A stretch of DNA of 24,218 nucleotides, taken from positions 21,735 through 45,952 of the forward strand of contig DMER01000200.1 in the NCBI GenBank assembly GCA_003451645.1, written 5' to 3'. The notes under the pieces were generated by a model, which saw only the letters and a program-made list of their open reading frames with translations, ran no database searches and was not told the origin of the DNA. Positions 14,988 to 23,518 of the stretch are shown here, in pieces (the stretch's first letter is position 1; every line of letters begins with the position of its first letter). The DNA is from Alphaproteobacteria bacterium (GTDB lineage: Bacteria > Pseudomonadota > Alphaproteobacteria > Micropepsales > Micropepsaceae). Position numbers and translations under genes: made by a program.

Positions 14988-17183
14988 ATGAGCACCCCCC
15001 ATTACAAGCACGCGCGCACAACACCTGAAGGCCTTGGCACCCCAACCCGCCGCTTGTTTCTTCAGGTGACCGCCCTGGGAACCGCAGGCTTTTTGATTGG
15101 CTGCGGTGACAGCACTAAGCCCGCGGGGACTGATACGGCCGCGAGCCAAGCCCTCAATGCCTTTGTGGCGGTGAATGCCGATAACACGATTACGGTCCTC
15201 AACAAACACATCGAATTTGGCCAAGGCACGACGACTGGCTTTGTGACCATCGTCGCGGAGGAAATGAACGCGGCCTGGACGCAGATGCGCTATGGCTTCG
15301 CGCCAGCCGACGCCAAGCTCTATGGGAATGCCCTGTTGGGCGGGAGCCAAGGCACCGGCGGCTCGACCGCTATGGCGGACTCGTATGAGAAGTATCGCGC
15401 GGCAGGTGCCGCCGCGCGAGCGATGTTGATCGCTGCAGCAGCCAAGCGTTTTGGCGTTGAGGCAGCCACCCTCAAAATCGTTGACGGTGTGGTGCAAACC
15501 GCAGACGGCACCAAGTCCGCCCGCTTTGGTGAGTTGGCGGCGGACGCGGCTAAGGTGCCAGCGCCCGCCACTGCCAACCTGACCTTCAAAGACCCCGCTA
15601 ACTATGTCTATGTAGGCAAGCGCGTGCCCCGCGTCGACACGGCCGCCAAGACCAATGGCTCAGCCAAATTCGGGATGGATTACACGACCGAGGGCCTGCT
15701 GACGGCTCTTCTGCAAAGACCGCCCAAATTCGGCGCGACGGTGAAATCCTTTGACGCGACAGAGGCCAAAAAGGTCGCTGGCGTCATGGATGTCGTGCAA
15801 ACCCCGCACGGTGTCGCGGTGGTGGCCAAGGATATGTGGGCCGCCATCAAAGGCCGCGAGGCGCTCAAGGTCGAGTGGGATGAGAGCAAGGCTGAGACCC
15901 GCGGATCGGCGGAACTATGGACCGAGTACAACACGCTCGCCAACAACATCGGCACAGTGGTGCGCAAAGAGGGCAAGGGCACAGACACCCTTCCCCGCGA
16001 CAAGAGCATCCTGAGTGCACAATACGAGTTCCCATTCCTCGCCCACGCGCCCCTGGAGTCGATGAACTGCGCTGTTGTGCTCAAGAGCGATGGCTGTGAC
16101 ATCTATTCGGGCTCGCAATTCCCGACGGCGGACCAGGCCACGGCCGCCGCCATTGCGGGGCTGAAACCTGAGCAAGTGCGCATCCACTCCATGCTTGCGG
16201 GCGGCTCCTTCGGGCGGCGCATTACGCCAACCGCCGACATCATCCAGGAGGCCATGCAGGTTGCCAAAGCGATCCAGGGCCGCGCTCCGGTGAAGTTCGT
16301 CCAAACCCGCGAAGACAATATGCGCGCGGGCTGGTACCGGCCAATGGCGCTGCACCGGATGACCGCAGGGCTCGACGCCAAGGGCGCGCTGAACAGCTGG
16401 TCCAACAGGATTGTTGTGCAGTCCATTCTGGCGGGCACGCCTTTCTTGCCCCCTGGCCAGGTCGACTTTACCGCGGTTGAAGGCTCCGCGACCCTTCCCT
16501 ATGCCATCCCGAACATGCAGGTGGATTTGCACACGCCCAAGCTTGGCATTCCGGTGCTGTGGTGGCGAGCCGTGGGCCACACGCATACGGCCTTTGCGAC
16601 CGAGGTCTTCCTCGATGAGATCGCGGCCGCGATGCGCCAAGACCCGGTCGCCCTGCGCCGCAATCTGCTGGAAAAACACCCCCGGCATCTGGGTGTGCTC
16701 AATTTGGCCGCAGAGAAGGCGGGGGGCAAGACGCCGGTACCCAAGGGCCGCGCGCGCGGCGTGGCGGTGCATGAGAGCTTCAAGTCCTTTGTAGCGCAGG
16801 TCGCCGAGGTCACGGTCGCGGGCGATGGCAGCTTCACCGTGGACCGGGTGGTCTGTGCCGTCGATTGCGGACTTGCGGTCAATCCCGATGTCATCGCAGC
16901 GCAAATGGAGGGGGGCATTGCCTATGGGCTTTCGGCCGCCTTGGGTGAAGCGATTACGCTGTCCGCAGGCGCCGTCGATCAGTCGAACTTCACCGACTAC
17001 ACGATCCTGCGCAACACGCAAATGCCCAAGGTTGAGGTGCACATTTTGCCATCCGCCGAAAAGCCAACGGGCGTGGGTGAGCCGGGCACGCCCGTCATCG
17101 CGCCCGCTGTGGCCAACGCGATTTTTGCAGCCACAGGCAAGCCTGTGCGCAAACTGCCGATGGGCACCAAGGTGCCGGTCTGA
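14988..17183 (+). CDS. iorB: Molybdopterin-binding large subunit of an isoquinoline 1-oxidoreductase-type hydroxylase
   Basis: A 731-residue Mo-binding subunit of the xanthine dehydrogenase family. Visible motifs are the Moco-binding GGSFGRR (405-411), WWRAVGHTHTAFATEVFLDEIA, and GVGEPGTP with the probable catalytic Glu698. The N terminus has a twin-arginine motif (TRRLFLQ, Arg21-22), a hydrophobic stretch and LIGC (Cys39), a lipobox. The protein is therefore probably Tat-exported and perhaps lipid-anchored in the periplasm. The ATG at 14988 is 5 bases after iorA with AAAGG upstream; the open frame extends farther back but overlaps iorA. There is no FAD subunit, as expected for Ior-type enzymes that use cytochromes. 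No Moco-maturation gene (XdhC/CoxI type) is nearby. Substrate unknown: N-heterocycles or aldehydes are possible. Confidence 0.88.
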   Translation: MSTPHYKHARTTPEGLGTPTRRLFLQVTALGTAGFLIGCGDSTKPAGTDTAASQALNAFVAVNADNTITVLNKHIEFGQGTTTGFVTIVAEEMNAAWTQMRYGFAPADAKLYGNALLGGSQGTGGSTAMADSYEKYRAAGAAARAMLIAAAAKRFGVEAATLKIVDGVVQTADGTKSARFGELAADAAKVPAPATANLTFKDPANYVYVGKRVPRVDTAAKTNGSAKFGMDYTTEGLLTALLQRPPKFGATVKSFDATEAKKVAGVMDVVQTPHGVAVVAKDMWAAIKGREALKVEWDESKAETRGSAELWTEYNTLANNIGTVVRKEGKGTDTLPRDKSILSAQYEFPFLAHAPLESMNCAVVLKSDGCDIYSGSQFPTADQATAAAIAGLKPEQVRIHSMLAGGSFGRRITPTADIIQEAMQVAKAIQGRAPVKFVQTREDNMRAGWYRPMALHRMTAGLDAKGALNSWSNRIVVQSILAGTPFLPPGQVDFTAVEGSATLPYAIPNMQVDLHTPKLGIPVLWWRAVGHTHTAFATEVFLDEIAAAMRQDPVALRRNLLEKHPRHLGVLNLAAEKAGGKTPVPKGRARGVAVHESFKSFVAQVAEVTVAGDGSFTVDRVVCAVDCGLAVNPDVIAAQMEGGIAYGLSAALGEAITLSAGAVDQSNFTDYTILRNTQMPKVEVHILPSAEKPTGVGEPGTPVIAPAVANAIFAATGKPVRKLPMGTKVPV

Positions 17184-17286
17184 AGGCGTGGCATGTGGCG
17201 GGGGCGGACGCCGCAAGAGTGGATAAATCGCGACAGTGATAAAGTCAGGGATTCACAAGATGCTCTGGAGCCCTTAAATTAGGGGC

Positions 17287-18207
17287 ATGTCACGCACAAC
17301 CTTCACAATAGCCTATGACGGCCCGGCCTTACGCGAAGGTCTTATGGATGTTCGCGACCTTGCGCCTGCACTGTTGGCAGTGGGGCGCTTGTTCGACGCG
17401 GCAAATCTGACATTGAATGGCGATAGCGCGAAGGTGAGCGTGCAGGTGCGCGCAACGACGGCCGGTTCCTTCGAAATCGTGCTGGAGCTGTTCCAATCAC
17501 TCGGGCAACAGGTCGTAGAGCTCCTCACCGGCTCCGCTGTAACAGCCGTTTTGAACTTGAAGGAGCTGATCTTAATTGGCGGTGCAGGAGGGTTCAGCCT
17601 TTTTTGGCTGATCAAGAAACTGAAAGGGCGAAAGCCAGACAAGCTAGAACGTATAAGCCCTGAGACTGTCCGGGTCACCTTTGAAGGTGAAACTTTCGAA
17701 ATCCCCATGAAACTGCTGCGGCTTTATCAGGACATTGAGGTGCGGGCGGCCGCAGAAAAAGTAGTGCTGGTCCCATTGCGCAACCCCAGCATTGAAACTT
17801 TCGAGGTGCGCGAGCAGGGCCGCAAGGTCGTGACGGTGACACGCACCGAAGCAGAGCTATTTGTTTCCCCCGAAATGGCCGAAATCACATTGACGGAGGG
17901 TAAGTCTCTGAAGGCGTTTTCCATTGTCTCTCTGGCATTCAAAGAGGACAACAAGTGGCGGCTTCATGATGGCAATACACAAATCAGTGCTCTCATCGCG
18001 GATGAGAATTTCTTGCGCAGGGTTGATGCTAGCGAAGTATCCTTTTCCAAGGGCGACATTCTGATCTGCGAGGTGAAAATCACGCAGAGGCAAGCAAAAG
18101 ATGGTTTGAAAACAGAATATGTCGTCGAGCGTGTCGTAGATCATAAATCTCCCCCCAGGCAAATCCAGATGAACTTTTCCGACGATAGACCCAGTCAGAC
18201 GATTTAA
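17287..18207 (+). CDS. Unrecognised protein with one membrane-like segment
   Basis: I do not recognise a named family. The product is 306 residues. The first 90 or so look like a compact domain (from FTIAYDGPAL through AKVSVQVRATTAGSFEIVLEL). A hydrophobic segment with a basic end follows (about 95-120, LILIGGAGGFSLFWLIKKLKGRK), then a beta-rich charged region to the end. There is no signal peptide, no nuclease or NTPase motif and no cysteine cluster. G+C is clearly low for the window: 28-31 of 60 bases in three 60-base lines counted (17581, 17641, 17941) against 40 of 60 in iorB (16921). The ATG at 17287 has AGGGG too close to act as a Shine-Dalgarno, and TTAAATT lies about 7 bases upstream, so leaderless transcription is possible. 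Neighbours give no functional hint; recent acquisition is inferred. Confidence 0.7.
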   Translation: MSRTTFTIAYDGPALREGLMDVRDLAPALLAVGRLFDAANLTLNGDSAKVSVQVRATTAGSFEIVLELFQSLGQQVVELLTGSAVTAVLNLKELILIGGAGGFSLFWLIKKLKGRKPDKLERISPETVRVTFEGETFEIPMKLLRLYQDIEVRAAAEKVVLVPLRNPSIETFEVREQGRKVVTVTRTEAELFVSPEMAEITLTEGKSLKAFSIVSLAFKEDNKWRLHDGNTQISALIADENFLRRVDASEVSFSKGDILICEVKITQRQAKDGLKTEYVVERVVDHKSPPRQIQMNFSDDRPSQTI

Positions 18208-18310
18208 GTTTCGGCGCTTCAAGCCCGGTTGAAATATCTGCCCAATTTGCATCTGCGGGCGTCATGAGCTACCAATTCAGCTTCAGTTGGGTGGGAATGG
18301 GGCGTTAATC

Positions 18311-20434
18311 ATGGTTCGCAAGGTTGGGATTGCGCTGGCGCTGTTGTGCGCCGTGCCGGGCGCGCAGGCTGTAGAGGGCATGTGGATGCCCGGTCAGGCG
18401 CCAGAGATCGCAGAGGCGATGCGCAAGGAGGGCCTGAAACTGGACCCTGCCACCCTCGCCAACCTGCAAACTGCGCCGATGAGCGCGATCGCCTCGATCG
18501 GCGGCTGCTCCGCCTCCTTCGTCAGTCCGCAAGGGCTGGTGGCCTCCAACCATCACTGCGTCTACGGATCAATTCAGTACAACTCCAAGCCTGAGCGCAA
18601 TTTGCTGCGGGACGGCTTTGTCGCCAAGACCTTGGGCGACGAACTGCCAGCAGCGCCAGGCACCCGCGTCTTTGTGATCGAGGAATTGCGCGATGTGACG
18701 GCGCAGATGAATGAGGGCGTGGTGGCTCTAACCGGCAAGGCGCGAGCTGACAAACTGACCGCGAATGACAAGGCGCTGGTCGCTGCGTGCGAAAAGCAGC
18801 CCAACCGGCGTTGCGCAGTGCGTAGCTATTTTGGTGGTTCGGCCTATTACTTGCAGCAGCAGCTCGAGATCAAGGATGTCCGCCTGGTCTACGCGCCCGC
18901 TGGCGCGATCGGCAATTTCGGCGGCGAGGTCGACAACTGGCAATGGCCGCGCCACACGGGTGACTTCGGCTTTTACCGCGCCTATGTTGCAGCGGATGGC
19001 AGCTCCGCCCCTTACGACGTCAAGAATGTGCCCTACCGGCCCAAGGCTTGGCTCAAACTGGCCAAGGATGATCTGAAGGCGGGTGACTTTGTGATGGTCG
19101 CGGGCTTCCCTGGCACGACCGAGCGCTATCGCACGACGGCCGAGACCAAACATTTTTACTCGGAGTTCTATCCCCGTCAGCAATCGCTGCTGTCGGCATA
19201 TTCCGACCAGATTATCGCGGCCACGCGTGGCAATCAGGAGGCGGTGATCAAATACGCCAACGCGCTGCGCGGCGCGGACAACTTCAAAAAGAAGCTGTCC
19301 GGCCAGATGACAGGGGCCGAGGCGATCGGCCTGCTGGCCAAAAAGACCACGCAAGAGAATGCCTTCCGCGCCTGGGCCCAAACCGGCGAGCGTCAGGCAA
19401 GGCTTGCGCCCGTTATCGCCAGCCTCGATGCGATTGCGGCGGAGGCAGCGGCTGCGCGCATGGTGGGGCAGACCTATGGCCTGATTAACCGCAATCAGCT
19501 TTTCAGCGCCGCGCGCGCCCTTTACCGCTGGTCCAAGGAGCGGGAGAAGCCCGATGCGGACCGCGAACCTGGATTTCAGGACCGCGATGAGCGTTTTGTC
19601 CGTGAGCGGATGGTTCAGATCGACCGGCGTTTCGACGCCAAGATCGACCGCAAATTGTTCGAGGCTGCGCTCGCAGAATATCAGGGCTTGGGGGCAGCGG
19701 ACCGCAATGCGGGCTTTGATGAGGCGCTGAAAAAGATGGGCCTCGACAAGCTCTATGCGGGCACCAAACTTGGCACTGCAGAGGCACGTCTCGCCTGGAT
19801 GGGCAAGACAGCCAAAGATTTCGAAGCAAGCGACGACACTGTCATCAAGCTGGCCGTCGCAAGCTATGCCCATGACATGAACCTCGACGCCGCAGACAAG
19901 GACCGCGATGGCCGCGCGCAAGCGGCCCGCAGCGCCTATATCGCAGCCTATCGCGAGTATCTGGCGAGCCAAGGCAAGGTAGCTTATCCCGATGCGAATG
20001 GCACATTGCGCCTGACCTTTGGACAGGTGAAGGGCCGTGCGCGCGATGGCATGATGGTGGCGCCGTTCACGACAGCCGAGGGCATCCTGGAAAAGTTCAC
20101 AGGGCAAGAACCCTTTGAATCGCCTGCCCGCCAGTTGGACCTGATCCGTGCGCGTGACTATGGCACCTATGCCTCCAAGGCGCTCAAGACCTTGCCGGTC
20201 AACTTCCTGTCGACCGTTGACATCACAAACGGCAATTCAGGCTCGGCGACTGTCAATGCCAAGGGCGAGCTTGTGGGCCTTGCGTTCGATGGCACGATTG
20301 AGGGCGTAATTGGCGACTGGTGGTTTGATGAGACCATCAACCGTACGATCCACGTCGATGCACGCTACATGCGCTGGGTCATGGACAAGGTTGACGGTGC
20401 AGGCCATCTGCTCAAGGAAATGGACGGGAACTGA
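18311..20434 (+). CDS. S46-family serine dipeptidyl-peptidase, DPP7-type
   Basis: A 707-residue exported exopeptidase of the S46 family (DPP7/DPP11 type), a chymotrypsin-like fold with a helical lid. The catalytic His is in NHHCVYG (His81/82), the Asp is in EVDNWQWP, and the nucleophile Ser643 is in GNSGSA. Eighteen residues past the Ser, in LAFDG, is Gly661. In characterised enzymes this position is Gly in DPP7 (hydrophobic P1) and Arg in DPP11 (acidic P1), so DPP7-like specificity is inferred. The signal peptide is MVRKVGIALALLCAVPGAQA, from the ATG at 18311 with GGGG 8 bases upstream; a TTG at 18287 is less likely. It releases dipeptides from the N termini of oligopeptides in the periplasm. 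The gene stands alone. Confidence 0.9.
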   Translation: MVRKVGIALALLCAVPGAQAVEGMWMPGQAPEIAEAMRKEGLKLDPATLANLQTAPMSAIASIGGCSASFVSPQGLVASNHHCVYGSIQYNSKPERNLLRDGFVAKTLGDELPAAPGTRVFVIEELRDVTAQMNEGVVALTGKARADKLTANDKALVAACEKQPNRRCAVRSYFGGSAYYLQQQLEIKDVRLVYAPAGAIGNFGGEVDNWQWPRHTGDFGFYRAYVAADGSSAPYDVKNVPYRPKAWLKLAKDDLKAGDFVMVAGFPGTTERYRTTAETKHFYSEFYPRQQSLLSAYSDQIIAATRGNQEAVIKYANALRGADNFKKKLSGQMTGAEAIGLLAKKTTQENAFRAWAQTGERQARLAPVIASLDAIAAEAAAARMVGQTYGLINRNQLFSAARALYRWSKEREKPDADREPGFQDRDERFVRERMVQIDRRFDAKIDRKLFEAALAEYQGLGAADRNAGFDEALKKMGLDKLYAGTKLGTAEARLAWMGKTAKDFEASDDTVIKLAVASYAHDMNLDAADKDRDGRAQAARSAYIAAYREYLASQGKVAYPDANGTLRLTFGQVKGRARDGMMVAPFTTAEGILEKFTGQEPFESPARQLDLIRARDYGTYASKALKTLPVNFLSTVDITNGNSGSATVNAKGELVGLAFDGTIEGVIGDWWFDETINRTIHVDARYMRWVMDKVDGAGHLLKEMDGN

Positions 20435-20449
20435 GGCGAGGCTTGGGCC

Positions 20450-20749
20450 TCAATGGCCGGCCTTCTGCGCCTGAGCAAACGCTGCGAGTTGCTCAGGCGT
20501 CGCTTCGGCCTGATGCTTGGCCTTCCATTCGGCGTAAGGCATTCCATAGACGTGCTCGCGGCCCGCGGCCTTGTCCATCGTATGGCCTGACGCGGTCGCG
20601 GCCTCCGCATACCAATCGCCCAGGCAATTCCGGCAAAACCCGGCGAGCGTCATGAGGTCGATGTTCTGAACATCGCTGCGCGCCCGCAAATGCGCGACCA
20701 AGCGCCGGAATGCCGCGGCTTCAGCCTGTTCGCGATGCCTGTCATCCAT
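20450..20749 (-). CDS. Possible separate DUF1244 protein from an internal start (nested)
   Basis: Within the amidohydrolase frame, an ATG at 20749 opens the protein at MDDRHREQAEAAAFRRLV, where a free DUF1244 protein would be expected to begin. GGGAG (complement of 20758-20762) lies 8 bases upstream, an ideal Shine-Dalgarno, better than that of the full-length gene. The nested product would be 99 residues, the usual length of the family. DUF1244 is a small conserved alphaproteobacterial domain with a CRNC cysteine pair; function unknown. Whether the free form, the fusion or both are made cannot be decided from sequence. Confidence 0.45.
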   Translation of the reverse strand: MDDRHREQAEAAAFRRLVAHLRARSDVQNIDLMTLAGFCRNCLGDWYAEAATASGHTMDKAAGREHVYGMPYAEWKAKHQAEATPEQLAAFAQAQKAGH

Positions 20750-21514
20750 GAGCTGCACTCCCGCAAGGTTAGGGTAGAGGTTTGCAATCGCCTGCATGAT
20801 CACGGGAACCAACAGATTGCAGGCAGCTTCGACACCCGCATTCGTATCGATCAGATCCTGCCGCACCTCGATCAGTGCGTGGGGCAGGCCCATCGCCAGT
20901 CCGTGCACGGAGAGCGTATCATTCTCAAGCTCCCCCGAATAGGGCTGGTTGTCGCCAATGGTCAGCCCCTCAATCGCCCGCAACGCCGCCAGCATAGGGT
21001 CCGCAAGCCTGCGATCGCGCCGCGCGGAGAGGATCGCAAAATCCCAAGGCCGGGGCTGCCCACGCCAGGTGGGCGTGAAACTGTGGATGGACAGGATGAT
21101 GGGCTTGATCCCTTGGGCTTCCGCGTCCTCCAAACATTTGGAGATTCTGGCGTGATAAGGCGCATGGGCGAAAGCAATCCGGCGAGAGACCTCCTCACTG
21201 TCAGCATGGGCATTGCCGGGGATGATCTGCCCGTCGGACAGCTTCATCACCAGTGTCGGGTCGTCGGCGCCGCGGTTGAGGTCAATAAACAGCCGCGAGT
21301 ACCGGCCCAAAAAAGCTGGTGCCTCGAGGCGCTCTGCCAGGGCGCGGGTCAGCGCCGCAGCCCCAATGTCATAGGCGATGTGGCGGTCAAAAGCCCCACG
21401 CGGCAGGCCCAGAGTGCCATAGCCTTCAGGCACTTCGCGCCCAGCATGATCGCAAAGAAATACCAGGCGCGGGGGCAGGCTGGCCTGAAAGGTTAAGAAG
21501 GGATTGCTGGTCAT
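20450..21514 (-). CDS. N-formylglutamate amidohydrolase fused to a C-terminal DUF1244 domain
   Basis: A 354-residue protein in two parts. Residues about 1-250 match the N-formylglutamate amidohydrolase family, which hydrolyses N-formyl-glutamate at the end of histidine breakdown. Blocks are LVFLCDHAGREVPEGYG, DRHIAYDIGAAAL, YSRLFIDLNRGADDPT, ILSIHSFTPTWRG and ALIEVRQDLI. Residues 256-354 match DUF1244 (AAAFRRLVAHL, DVQNIDLMTLAGFCRNC, YGMPYAEWK). In related bacteria these are normally separate adjacent genes. The start is the ATG at 21514, because the amidohydrolase similarity begins shortly after it; its ribosome site is weak, and a TTG at 21562 is the alternative. It is a cytosolic enzyme with no hut genes beside it, so the physiological role is uncertain. 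It converges on the S46 gene 15 bases away. Confidence 0.87.
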   Translation of the reverse strand: MTSNPFLTFQASLPPRLVFLCDHAGREVPEGYGTLGLPRGAFDRHIAYDIGAAALTRALAERLEAPAFLGRYSRLFIDLNRGADDPTLVMKLSDGQIIPGNAHADSEEVSRRIAFAHAPYHARISKCLEDAEAQGIKPIILSIHSFTPTWRGQPRPWDFAILSARRDRRLADPMLAALRAIEGLTIGDNQPYSGELENDTLSVHGLAMGLPHALIEVRQDLIDTNAGVEAACNLLVPVIMQAIANLYPNLAGVQLMDDRHREQAEAAAFRRLVAHLRARSDVQNIDLMTLAGFCRNCLGDWYAEAATASGHTMDKAAGREHVYGMPYAEWKAKHQAEATPEQLAAFAQAQKAGH

Positions 21515-21624
21515 ACCACAGCGGAAAGAAAGGGCTTGAGAGCAACACTTAAGCGCCCGCAAAGCCGGGGGTCAATTCGCCCCTTGGCAAAATCCCCGAA
21601 ACTAGGGCCTAAAATGCGCCGCAA

Positions 21625-22044
21625 ATGAATCGTGGATTTGAAACTCAGATGCGCCTGGCCATTGCCGTTGCCCTTTTGACAGTCTTATGCGCATCAGCAG
21701 CGCGGGCCGAACTGCGCGTATGCAACAAGACCCGCAACATGGTGGCCCTGGCGGTCGGTACCTTTGATGGCAAGGACTGGTCAAGCCGGGGCTGGTTCTA
21801 TGCCGCGCCCAAACAATGCGCGGTATTGATCAAGGGCACGCTGGGGTCGCGTTATTATTATTTGCACGGCGTCCACCTGAACGTGGATGGCGGCTGGGAC
21901 GGCAATCGCGGCTTTTGCGTCAGCACAAAGAACTTTGCGATCAATGGCCGCACGGATTGCGAAGCGCGCGGCTACAAGCGCGCAGGCTTTTTCGAGATTG
22001 ACACGGGCGAGAAGGAAAGCTGGACCACTAATCTTTCTGACTGA
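21625..22044 (+). CDS. Exported DUF1036 protein
   Basis: A 139-residue protein with the DUF1036 pattern: LRVCNKTRNMVALAVGTFDGKDWSSRGWF, then KQCAVLIKGTLGSRYYYLHGV, then FCVSTKNFAI and DCEARGYKRAGFFEIDTGE. Four conserved cysteines probably form disulfides. A signal peptide (MRLAIAVALLTVLCASAARA) follows an in-frame ATG at 21649. The ATG at 21625 adds eight residues, and neither has a good ribosome site, so the start is uncertain. It lies 34 bases before pyruvate kinase and is probably co-transcribed. This pairing is common in alphaproteobacteria by memory. Function unknown; periplasmic location inferred. Confidence 0.84.
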   Translation: MNRGFETQMRLAIAVALLTVLCASAARAELRVCNKTRNMVALAVGTFDGKDWSSRGWFYAAPKQCAVLIKGTLGSRYYYLHGVHLNVDGGWDGNRGFCVSTKNFAINGRTDCEARGYKRAGFFEIDTGEKESWTTNLSD

Positions 22045-22078
22045 GCCGATTCTGTTTCAGAACCAAAGGGGAGGCACG

Positions 22079-23518
22079 ATGCGCCGGCGTAGAAATGTCA
22101 AAATCGTCGCAACGCTTGGACCCGCATCCTCAACGCCCGAAATGATCCGCACCTTGTTTGAGACAGGTGCGGACGTGTTCCGGATCAACATGAGCCATAC
22201 CAACCACGACCGGCTGCGCGAATTTGTGCGCATGATCCGCACCGTGGAGCGCGATCTGGAGCGCCCAGTGGGTATCCTCGCCGATTTGCAGGGCCCGAAA
22301 CTCAGACTTGGCGAAATGACAGATGGCGCTGTGATGCTGGAAACGGGTGGCCGGATCCGGCTCGACCTCGATCCAACGCCAGGCACACAGAGCCGTCTGC
22401 CTCTGCCGCACCGGGAAATCCTCAGTGTCCTGCGTCCCGGACATCGCCTGCTGTTGGATGACGGCAAATTGCGACTGAAGGTCGAGGATGCGGGGGAGGG
22501 CTGGGCTGAGACACGGATCGAGTTCGGCGGCCGCATTTCCGGCCGCAAGGGCGTCAATGTCCCTGACGCATTGCTGCCCATTGCGGCTTTGTCGGCCAAG
22601 GATAGGGCCGATCTCGATGCGGCCCTCGAGGCTGGCGCAGACTGGATCGCGCTGTCCTTTGTTCAGCGCCCGGAGGATGTGGCCGAGACCCGCAAGATTG
22701 TTGGCGGCAGGGCTGGCATCCTGTCCAAGATCGAAAAGCCGCAAGCCTTGGACCAGCTTGACCGCATTATAGAGCTGTCCGACGCCCTGATGGTGGCGCG
22801 CGGTGACCTCGGCGTCGAATTGCCGGTCGAGCAAGTGCCCACCCGGCAAAAGCAAATCACGCGCGCGGCGCGCAAGGCAGGCAAGCCTGTCGTGGTCGCC
22901 ACGCAAATGCTGGAGTCCATGATCACCAGCCCCATGCCTACCCGCGCCGAGGTCTCCGACGTCGCCACAGCCATCTATGAGGGTGCGGATGCGGTGATGC
23001 TGTCGGCCGAAAGTGCGAGCGGGCAATTCCCGTTGGAAGCCGTGGCGACCATGGACCGCATAGCGCAATCGGTGGAGCGCGATACCTACTACCGCTCAAT
23101 CATTGACGCGCAGCGCATCGAGCCTGAGGCCACGACACCCGATGCCATTATGCATGCCTGCCGGGAGGTGGCGCACACTATTCGCGCGGCGTGTATCGTG
23201 ACCTGGACAGCCTCAGGGTCGACCGCCTTGCGGGCAGCGCGCGAGCGCCCAGGCATGCCCATCATTGCACTCACCCCCTCCCAAGCAACCGGCCGCAAAT
23301 TGGCGATCGCGTGGGGCCTCCATTGCGTTGTGACCGAAGACGCGCATGATTTTGAGGACATGACCGACCGCGCCTGCCGTTTTGCCTTCCGGGAGGGCTT
23401 TGCCCAGCCAGGTCAGCGCATTGTGGTGAGCGCTGGCGTGCCCTTGGGCACCCCGGGCGCCACAAACCTGTTGCGCGTGGCCTTTGTGGGCAAAGCGCCG
23501 CCGGCGACCCTGGGCTAA
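22079..23518 (+). CDS. pyk: Pyruvate kinase
   Basis: A 479-residue pyruvate kinase, the ATP-forming last step of glycolysis (phosphoenolpyruvate + ADP to pyruvate + ATP). The N terminus KIVATLGPASS, substrate block RINMSHTNHDRL, ILADLQGPKLRLGEM, the metal/catalytic SKIEKPQALD, MVARGDLGVEL, ATQMLESMITSPMPTRAEVSDVA and ADAVMLSAESASGQFP are all present. Family members more often read SAET-G-YP, so the Ser in SAES is a mild variant. The C-terminal allosteric domain is complete. The ATG at 22079 has GGGGAGG 6 bases upstream; the open frame runs farther back into DUF1036 but without a good start. Cytosolic. Its stop overlaps that of the convergent TPR gene by four bases (CTAA, 23515-23518). Confidence 0.96.
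   Translation: MRRRRNVKIVATLGPASSTPEMIRTLFETGADVFRINMSHTNHDRLREFVRMIRTVERDLERPVGILADLQGPKLRLGEMTDGAVMLETGGRIRLDLDPTPGTQSRLPLPHREILSVLRPGHRLLLDDGKLRLKVEDAGEGWAETRIEFGGRISGRKGVNVPDALLPIAALSAKDRADLDAALEAGADWIALSFVQRPEDVAETRKIVGGRAGILSKIEKPQALDQLDRIIELSDALMVARGDLGVELPVEQVPTRQKQITRAARKAGKPVVVATQMLESMITSPMPTRAEVSDVATAIYEGADAVMLSAESASGQFPLEAVATMDRIAQSVERDTYYRSIIDAQRIEPEATTPDAIMHACREVAHTIRAACIVTWTASGSTALRAARERPGMPIIALTPSQATGRKLAIAWGLHCVVTEDAHDFEDMTDRACRFAFREGFAQPGQRIVVSAGVPLGTPGATNLLRVAFVGKAPPATLG

Noticed and set aside
15915..17216. Open frame of 433 codons antisense to the Mo-hydroxylase subunit
   Set aside because: The product is His/Arg-rich without motifs. The sense strand has the full hydroxylase signature here.
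18728..20107. Open frame of 459 codons antisense to the S46 peptidase
   Set aside because: The opposite strand encodes a complete, motif-bearing enzyme. The antisense translation has no recognisable domain and no ribosome site.
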